In this document: positions 39,371 through 44,462 of the stretch, one piece after another
Layout: each line of letters begins with the position of its first letter
Position numbering within the stretch: position 1 is the stretch's first letter
Assembly: GCA_045606465.1 (NCBI GenBank)
Contig: JAZURZ010000087.1
Coordinates: 1 to 44,462 of the forward strand
Origin: CAKSQL01 sp045606465
Lineage (GTDB): Bacteria; Bacillota; Clostridia; UBA1381
Reading direction: 5' to 3'
DNA length: 44,462 nt
Program-made: the position numbers and the translations under genes
The notes under the pieces: model-generated
Told to the model about the DNA's origin: nothing
Databases searched by the model: none
The model's input: the letters and a program-made list of their open reading frames with translations, nothing else

Positions 39371-40426
39371 GTGAAATTTTTTAATAATGTTAATATAGGC
39401 GAAGACATTTGCATAGACCCAGGAACAGATTTTACTTCCATTTACATAAAGGGAGAGGGCTTGGTTCTGCGTGAAGCATCGGTTGTGGCATACAATAACA
39501 CCTTTGGCGAAATTGCTGCTATAGGCGACGAGGCGGCATGCATGGAAGGACGTGCTCCAAAGAGTATAACAACACATCACCCTATAAAAAATGGCGTAAT
39601 AACCGACCTTGAGCTTGCCTCCGAGCTTTTTTCGAGGCTTTTTGCAAAGGTGAGAAAAAACAATCTTATAAAGCCCAGAGTTATGCTTTCCCTTCCCTGC
39701 GGTTTAACCGACGTTGAAAAAAAAGCCGCTATAGACTCAATCATAAAAGCAGGTGCCCGACAGGTTATTGTAATTGATGCACCTATCGCAGCGGCTTTAG
39801 GTGCAGGATGCGATATCACCCTTGCACGAGGTCTTATGGTCTTGGACATTGGTGCGGGAAAAAGCGAAATGGCGGCAATTTCATTATGCAATACTGTAAC
39901 AAGCCGCACAATAAAGCTGGGCGGAAATGACTTTACAAACGATATAATTGCTCACATAAAAACCAAATACAATCTTTTAATAAGCTCAGATTCTGCAAAA
40001 TATATAAAGGGAAATTTTTGCAAGGTTGACACTCAAGAGGAAAAAAGTGTTTCTTCCAAAAAATCTATCAGTCACACTACCATAAGCGGAATTGACACAA
40101 CAACACATCTCCCTAGACATATTAAAATAACCCCTCCCGACTGTCTTTCTCTTTTTGAGTCACGTTTTAATACCCTTTCAAAACTGATAAGGGATACCTT
40201 GGCTTGTGTTCCCAACGAAATTTTAGGTGACATTCTTTCGGATGGAATACTTCTTGTCGGAGGGGGCGCAAAAATAAATAGTTTTGCAAAAATTTTAAGT
40301 GAAAAAAGCGGAATAAAACTTTTTCCCGCCGAAGATATTGAGCTTTGCAACATAAAGGGCGCAGGAATTGCCATTGAAAATCTTGAGGCTCTTCCTGGAA
40401 TTTTAAAAAGCTATCATAACATTTAA
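39371..40426 (+). CDS. Divergent MreB-like actin homologue
   Basis: The 351-residue protein aligns by eye along MreB/Mbl: the first phosphate loop ICIDPGTDFTSIYIKGEGL, ASVVAYN, HPIKNGVITDLELA, IDAPIAAALGAG, the second phosphate loop VLDIGAGKSEMAAISL, GGNDFTNDIIAHIKTKYNLLI and the adenosine motif ILLVGGGAKINSF. Length is close to MreB (about 340). Several normally invariant positions differ: DPGTDFT instead of DLGTANT, and DIGAGKSE instead of DIGGGTTE. A Ser/Lys-rich insert lies near residues 220-240. It may be a specialised, perhaps sporulation-linked, filament or a non-hydrolysing paralogue. It starts with GTG after GAAAGGGAAG, divergent from the SpoIIQ-like gene, which echoes the B. subtilis spoIIQ-spoIIID-mbl cluster. 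Confidence 0.8.
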   Translation: MKFFNNVNIGEDICIDPGTDFTSIYIKGEGLVLREASVVAYNNTFGEIAAIGDEAACMEGRAPKSITTHHPIKNGVITDLELASELFSRLFAKVRKNNLIKPRVMLSLPCGLTDVEKKAAIDSIIKAGARQVIVIDAPIAAALGAGCDITLARGLMVLDIGAGKSEMAAISLCNTVTSRTIKLGGNDFTNDIIAHIKTKYNLLISSDSAKYIKGNFCKVDTQEEKSVSSKKSISHTTISGIDTTTHLPRHIKITPPDCLSLFESRFNTLSKLIRDTLACVPNEILGDILSDGILLVGGGAKINSFAKILSEKSGIKLFPAEDIELCNIKGAGIAIENLEALPGILKSYHNI

Positions 40427-40447
40427 TTTAAAAAAAGAGGAAATTTA

Positions 40448-41044
40448 ATGTATCATATAAAAGAGTGTATAATTGTAGAGGGTGTTTATGACAAAATAAA
40501 GCTGTCACAATTTATTGATGCAACAATTTTTGTCACACATGGATTTTCGGTCTTTAACAATAAAAAAGACTGTACTTCCATAAAAACTTTAGCTGAAAAA
40601 TGTGGCGTTGTTATTCTTACCGACTCGGATTCGGCAGGCTTTAAAATACGAAATTTTATAAAGCAATTTCTTCCCGAAGAATATGTAAAGCATGCATATA
40701 TCCCCGAAATAGAAGGCAAGGAACGACGAAAGACCCGTCGGGGCAAGGAAGGAATTCTTGGAGTTGAGGGGATCTCAGAAGAAATTATAATTGCCGCTTT
40801 AAAAAATGCAGGCTGTACCTTTTCTGATGAAGAAAATTTTAAAAACCCTTCACAAATCACCAAAACCGATTTTTTTACACTCGGCTTAACAGGCGCTCCC
40901 GATAGCAAAAAAAAGAGAACATCTCTTGCAAATTCCCTTAATCTCCCAAGTAAAATTTCTGCAAATATGCTCCTTGATGCCATAAATTCCATTATGACAA
41001 AAGCTGAGCTTTTTTCCCTCTGCGAGGAGCTTTTTAAAAAATGA
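40448..41044 (+). CDS. TOPRIM-domain protein, RNase M5-like with DUF4093-type C-terminus
   Basis: The 198-residue protein has an N-terminal TOPRIM fold: the catalytic Glu in CIIVEGVYDKIKL (near residue 10) and the metal-binding D-x-D in VILTDSDSAGFKIR (near 58), both as in ribonuclease M5. The segment HAYIPEIEGKERR-x-GKEGILGVEG follows the same path as RNase M5. The C-terminal part resembles DUF4093. RNase M5 matures 5S rRNA; this clostridial branch may do that or another RNA or DNA cleavage. It starts 21 bases after the mreB-like gene with AAGAGGAAA upstream, so the two are co-transcribed. Confidence 0.75.
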   Translation: MYHIKECIIVEGVYDKIKLSQFIDATIFVTHGFSVFNNKKDCTSIKTLAEKCGVVILTDSDSAGFKIRNFIKQFLPEEYVKHAYIPEIEGKERRKTRRGKEGILGVEGISEEIIIAALKNAGCTFSDEENFKNPSQITKTDFFTLGLTGAPDSKKKRTSLANSLNLPSKISANMLLDAINSIMTKAELFSLCEELFKK

Positions 41045-41070
41045 ATATTATAAAATCAATTCTCAAGAAC

Positions 41071-41108
41071 AAAAAATCTCAGAGTGAAAATTCACCCTGA
41101 GATTTTTT
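41071..41108. terminator. Bidirectional terminator between the TOPRIM gene and smpB
   Basis: AAAAAATCTCAG and CTGAGATTTTTT form the main stem, extended by GTGAA/TTCAC after one mismatch, with T runs on both strands. The right end overlaps the smpB stop. Confidence 0.92.
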
Positions 41109-41577
41109 ATAAATTTCGATTTTGTTCTTTAAACGCACGGTCCATGCTACGCTTTGAATCTCTTTTTGCAATGTCCTCACGCTTGTCATAGAGCTTTTTA
41201 CCCTTTGCAAGTGCAAGCGAAACCTTAACCAAAGAGCCCTTTAAATAGACCGACAAGGGAATAAGCGAATACCCCTGCTGCTGCAGCTGACCTATAAGCT
41301 TTCTTATTTCAGATTTGTGCAAAAGCAATTTTCTCTCACGCAAGGGGTCTTTGTTAAAGATATTCCCCTGCTCATACGGGCTTATATTCATTCCCTTAAC
41401 AAAAACCTCACCATTGTTTATTGATGCATACGCATCGGCAAGATTAACCTTTCCCAATCTGACCGACTTTACCTCGGTGCCGAAAAGCTCAATTCCCGCC
41501 TCATAGGTTTCGATTATGAAATATTCATGTCTTGCTTTTTTATTTTGTGCTATTGTTTTTATATTTTCCGCAGACAT
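41107..41577 (-). CDS. smpB: SsrA-binding protein SmpB
   Basis: SmpB carries tmRNA into stalled ribosomes for trans-translation. The 156-residue protein shows NKKARHEYFIIETYEAGIEL, GTEVKSVRLGKVNLADAYA, YEQGNIFNKDPLRERKLLLH, LIPLSVYLKGSLVKVSLALAKGKKLYDKRE and a basic tail. All are family hallmarks. ATG 41577 is chosen because AAAGG lies eight bases upstream; an in-frame start 21 bases earlier is less likely. The ssrA gene, often adjacent, is not in the window. Confidence 0.96.
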   Translation of the reverse strand: MSAENIKTIAQNKKARHEYFIIETYEAGIELFGTEVKSVRLGKVNLADAYASINNGEVFVKGMNISPYEQGNIFNKDPLRERKLLLHKSEIRKLIGQLQQQGYSLIPLSVYLKGSLVKVSLALAKGKKLYDKREDIAKRDSKRSMDRAFKEQNRNL

Positions 41578-41661
41578 TTTACAAGCCTTTCTACTCACAA
41601 ATTAAAATTTATATACCCTTTTTTGCCCATGAGTCGGCAAAAGTTCATTTTATGTACTATA

Positions 41662-41690
41662 ATTATACCACATGTTTTTAAAACTTGCAA
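41662..41690 (-). promoter_or_regulatory. Promoter of smpB
   Basis: TTGCAA (41685-41690) and a perfect TATAAT (41662-41667) on the minus strand, 17 bases apart. The leader of about 78 bases contains a TTTTGCC/GGCAAAA hairpin (41621-41642) with no T run after it. Confidence 0.65.
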
Positions 41691-41734
41691 CCAAATTTTG
41701 TTTAAAAAGACAATAAAAATATACCCTTTTTCAC

Positions 41735-41763
41735 TTGATTTTATAACAAAAAAGTGTTATTAT
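41735..41763 (+). promoter_or_regulatory. Promoter of nifJ
   Basis: TTGATT (41735-41740) and TATTAT (41758-41763) on the plus strand, 17 bases apart, giving a leader of about 103 bases. A small CGAAA/TTTCG hairpin lies near 41831-41844. Confidence 0.55.
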
Positions 41764-41872
41764 ATTACTGTATGCATATTTCTAACTCTTTTTAGGGTGG
41801 GTTACAAATATCATGTATAACAAAAATCGGCGAAATTTCTTTCGTTCGACTAATTATAAGGAGGAGATACCA

Positions 41873-44462
41873 TTGGCAAGAAAAATGAAAACCATGGATG
41901 GAAATAACGCTGCCGCTTATGCGTCATACGCATTTACAGACGTTGCAGCTATCTATCCTATCACACCTTCGTCAAACATGGCAGAGGTGACAGACAAATG
42001 GGCTGCTGCAGGTCAGAAAAATATTTTTGGCGAAACCGTTAAGGTTGTTGAAATGCAGTCCGAAGCAGGTGCTGCAGGTGCAGTTCACGGCTCATTAACA
42101 GCAGGTGCACTCACAACAACCTATACAGCATCTCAGGGATTGTTGCTCATGATTCCTAACATGTATAAAATCGCAGGTGAGCTTTTGCCTTGCGTATTTA
42201 ATGTTTCAGCAAGAGCATTAGCATCCCATGCACTTTCAATTTTCGGCGACCATCAGGACGTTATGGCTTGCCGTCAGACAGGTTTTGCAATGATTGCTTC
42301 AACCAACCCTCAAGAGGCTATGGATTTGGGCGCAGTTGCACACCTTTCAACAATTAAGGGAAAAGTTCCTTTCCTTCATTTCTTTGATGGTTTTAGAACA
42401 TCACACGAGTACCAGAAGGTTGCTTGCTGGGATTATGAAACCCTTGCTAAAATGATAGACTACGATGCACTTAATGCATTCAGACGCGGTTCATTGAACC
42501 CTGAGCATCCTGCTCAGCGCGGTACCGCTCAGAACCCTGACATTTTCTTCCAGGCAAAGGAAGCTGTTAACAAGTACTACATGGCTATTCCTGAAATTAC
42601 TCAAGAATACATGGACAAGGTTAACGCTGAAATTGGAACAGATTACAAGCTCTTTAACTACTATGGTGCAGCTGATGCAGAAGAAATCATTGTTGCTATG
42701 GGTTCTGCTTGTGACACAATTTCTGAAACTGTTGATTATCTTAATTCTAAGGGCAGAAAGGTTGGTCTTATCAAGGTAAGACTTTACAGACCTTTCTCTG
42801 CAAAGCACTTAATAGACGCTATTCCTGAAACTGTTAAGAAAATTTCTGTACTTGACAGAACTAAGGAATCAGGCTCTGTAGGCGAGCCTCTTTATCTTGA
42901 TGTTGTTGCAGCTCTTTCAGGCTCTAAGTTTGCAAACGTTCCTGTCTTCGGCGGACGCTATGGCTTAGGCTCTAAAGACACAACACCTGCTCAGATTATC
43001 GCTGTTTACAACAATACTGATAAAAAGCAGTTCACAATCGGTATCAATGACGATGTTACAAATCTTTCATTGGCTATTACTGAAAATCCTGATACAACAC
43101 CTGCAGGTATCACAAGCTGTAAGTTCTGGGGTCTTGGTGCTGATGGTACAGTTGGTGCTAACAAGAACTCAGTTAAAATTATTGGCGACCACACAGATAT
43201 GAATGTTCAGGCATACTTTGACTATGACTCTAAAAAGTCAGGCGGTCTGACAGTTTCACATTTGCGTTTTGGTAATGCTAAAATCACATCAACCTACCTC
43301 ATCAACAAGGCTGACTTTGTTGCTTGTCATAAGGCTTCTTATATCAGACAATACGACATGGTTTCTGATGTTAAGCCAGGCGGCGTATTCTTGTTAAACT
43401 GCTCATGGAATCAGGCTGAACTCGAAGAGCATATTCCTGGACAGGTTAAAAAGTATATTGCTGACAACAACATTCAGTTCTATACCATTGATGGTGTTAA
43501 AATCGGTAAGGAAATCGGCTTGGGCAACAGAATCAACACTGTATTGCAGTCTGCATTCTTCACTCTTGCAAATATTATCCCTGCTGACGACGCTATCAAA
43601 TATATGAAGGACGCTGCAACCGCTTCTTACTCAAAGAAGGGTGACGCAATCGTTAAGATGAACCACGACGCTATCGACGCTGGTGCTAAGCAGATTGTTA
43701 AGGTAGAGGTTCCCGAAAGCTGGAAAAATGCAGAAGCAGAAGACCTTTCAATTAAGTTTGACGGCGAAGGCAAGTTAATTGATTATGTTAACAACGTTCT
43801 TGTTCCCGTAAACCAATTCAAGGGTATGCAGCTTTCAGTTTCAACCTTTGAGCCTTATGTAACAGGCGAGGTACCCCTCGGCTCTGCTGCTTTTGAAAAG
43901 CGTGGCATAGCAATTGACGTTCCTGTATGGAATCCTGACACTTGCTTGCAGTGCGGACTCTGCTCTTATGTATGTCCTCACGCTTGTATCCGTCCTGTTG
44001 TTCTTACCGAAGAAGAGAAGAACAACGCTCCTGAAGGCATTGTTTATACAAATATGCGTCAGATGGATGGTTTGTACTATGCAATCGCAGTATCAGTTCT
44101 CGATTGTACAGGCTGTGGCTCATGTGCTAACGTATGTCCTGGAATGAAGGGAGTTAAGGCTCTTACCATGGATGCACTTGACAAGAACCTTGATGCACAA
44201 AAGACATTTGACTACGCTGTTGACCTTCCTGAAAAGCCAGAAGTTGCCGCTAAATTTGCAGCAACAACCATTAAGGGCTCACAGTTTAGAAAGCCGTATC
44301 TTGAATTCTCGGGCGCATGTGCTGGTTGCGGCGAAACACCATATGCTAAGCTCATAACACAGTTGTTTGGTGACAGAATGTATATCGCAAACGCAACAGG
44401 TTGTTCTTCAATCTGGGGTGGTTCTGCTCCTTCAACCCCATATTGTGCTGACAAAGCAGGCA
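41873..44462 (+). CDS. nifJ: Pyruvate:ferredoxin (flavodoxin) oxidoreductase, C-terminus outside the window
   Basis: This single-chain enzyme oxidises pyruvate to acetyl-CoA and CO2 and reduces ferredoxin, the central energy step of clostridial fermentation. About 863 residues are visible of a usual 1170 or so. The N-terminal domain has the segment YAFTDVAAIYPITPSSNMAE and EMQSEAGAAGAVHG; two [4Fe-4S] ferredoxin motifs, CLQCGLCSYVCPH near residue 690 and CTGCGSCANVCPG near 745, lie toward the right edge; and CAGCGETPYAKL near 815 begins the thiamine diphosphate domain. The start is TTG 41873, six bases after AAGGAGGAG. An in-frame ATG at 41813 is rejected because it lacks a well-placed ribosome binding site and adds an uncharacteristic basic extension. 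Confidence 0.97.
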   Translation, partial: MARKMKTMDGNNAAAYASYAFTDVAAIYPITPSSNMAEVTDKWAAAGQKNIFGETVKVVEMQSEAGAAGAVHGSLTAGALTTTYTASQGLLLMIPNMYKIAGELLPCVFNVSARALASHALSIFGDHQDVMACRQTGFAMIASTNPQEAMDLGAVAHLSTIKGKVPFLHFFDGFRTSHEYQKVACWDYETLAKMIDYDALNAFRRGSLNPEHPAQRGTAQNPDIFFQAKEAVNKYYMAIPEITQEYMDKVNAEIGTDYKLFNYYGAADAEEIIVAMGSACDTISETVDYLNSKGRKVGLIKVRLYRPFSAKHLIDAIPETVKKISVLDRTKESGSVGEPLYLDVVAALSGSKFANVPVFGGRYGLGSKDTTPAQIIAVYNNTDKKQFTIGINDDVTNLSLAITENPDTTPAGITSCKFWGLGADGTVGANKNSVKIIGDHTDMNVQAYFDYDSKKSGGLTVSHLRFGNAKITSTYLINKADFVACHKASYIRQYDMVSDVKPGGVFLLNCSWNQAELEEHIPGQVKKYIADNNIQFYTIDGVKIGKEIGLGNRINTVLQSAFFTLANIIPADDAIKYMKDAATASYSKKGDAIVKMNHDAIDAGAKQIVKVEVPESWKNAEAEDLSIKFDGEGKLIDYVNNVLVPVNQFKGMQLSVSTFEPYVTGEVPLGSAAFEKRGIAIDVPVWNPDTCLQCGLCSYVCPHACIRPVVLTEEEKNNAPEGIVYTNMRQMDGLYYAIAVSVLDCTGCGSCANVCPGMKGVKALTMDALDKNLDAQKTFDYAVDLPEKPEVAAKFAATTIKGSQFRKPYLEFSGACAGCGETPYAKLITQLFGDRMYIANATGCSSIWGGSAPSTPYCADKAG

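Noticed and set aside
41735..41749. Possible Rex (redox repressor) site at the nifJ promoter
   Set aside because: TTGATTTTATAACAA shares only the ends with the TTGTTAA-N4-TTAACAA consensus and is not a true palindrome.
41813..41872. In-frame ATG giving nifJ a 20-residue extension
   Set aside because: No well-spaced ribosome binding site; the extension is basic and unlike other pyruvate:ferredoxin oxidoreductases, and the TTG at 41873 has AAGGAGGAG.
1..44462. TRAP-binding (G/U)AG triplet arrays in gene leaders
   Set aside because: Scanning by eye found no run of seven or more properly spaced triplets upstream of any gene; a computed scan would be needed to be sure.

Overview
The window is AT-rich chromosomal DNA from an anaerobic, endospore-forming member of the Clostridia. 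Sporulation is indicated by spoVAD, spoVAE, a GerW/YtfJ gene, a ytfI gene and a SpoIIQ-like M23 protein. Anaerobic metabolism is indicated by a pyruvate:ferredoxin oxidoreductase entering at the right edge. No rRNA, tRNA, tmRNA, CRISPR array, insertion sequence or prophage was recognised. Most genes lie on the minus strand. Plus-strand exceptions are nagB, a Na/Pi cotransporter, the SLH-spoVAD-spoVAE run, an mreB-like/TOPRIM pair and nifJ.

Layout, left to right. 1-1.7 kb: a minus-strand lipid operon (CDP-alcohol phosphatidyltransferase, CrtO-like acyltransferase, PAP2 phosphatase cut by the window edge) behind a perfect-consensus promoter. 1.85-2.0 kb: a 40-residue Asn/Gln-repeat microprotein. 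2.0-10 kb: dnaE, a TRAP-type tryptophan-responsive RNA-binding protein (mtrB), a small conserved protein, pfkA, pyk and a 2-hydroxyacid dehydrogenase. A terminator-like hairpin sits between pfkA and pyk. 10-15.8 kb: the paired radical-SAM/DUF2344 genes, then M50 protease-scpA-scpB-ytfI-ytfJ. 16.2-17 kb: nagB with a long leader. 17-21.6 kb: hisZ-hisG-hisA-hisIE (a partial his operon with tandem promoters) followed by a Ppx/GppA protein. 21.7-24.6 kb: purC, a Gfo/Idh/MocA oxidoreductase and a TIM-barrel sugar isomerase/epimerase.

24.6-27.9 kb is the decayed part of the window. A perfect 21-bp palindrome precedes a 10-codon stub that looks like the start of an HTH repressor. After the Na/Pi cotransporter come two abutting relics: the C-terminus of an ABC solute-binding protein (minus) and an N-truncated, internally deleted, frameshifted DUF4091 gene (plus). 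28-30.5 kb: an SLH-domain surface protein apparently linked to spoVAD-spoVAE, without spoVAC.

30.6-38.4 kb, minus strand: an ECF S component with coaX (probable pantothenate uptake and phosphorylation), an RNA methyltransferase-like gene, ecfA1-ecfA2-ecfT, truA, a membrane-anchored beta-propeller-like protein and a CvpA-family protein. 38.5-41.1 kb: a SpoIIQ-like M23 protein behind a sigma-F-like promoter, divergent from an unusual MreB-like protein and an RNase M5-like TOPRIM protein. The window ends with smpB (minus) and the first 863 codons or so of nifJ (plus).

The most notable observations are the TRAP homologue with a changed RNA-binding residue inside the dnaE-pfkA-pyk neighbourhood, the Cys/His-rich tail on HisZ, the Asn/Gln microprotein, the paired gene relics, and the spoIIQ/mreB-like locus. 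All family calls come from reading motifs by eye; no database search was run.
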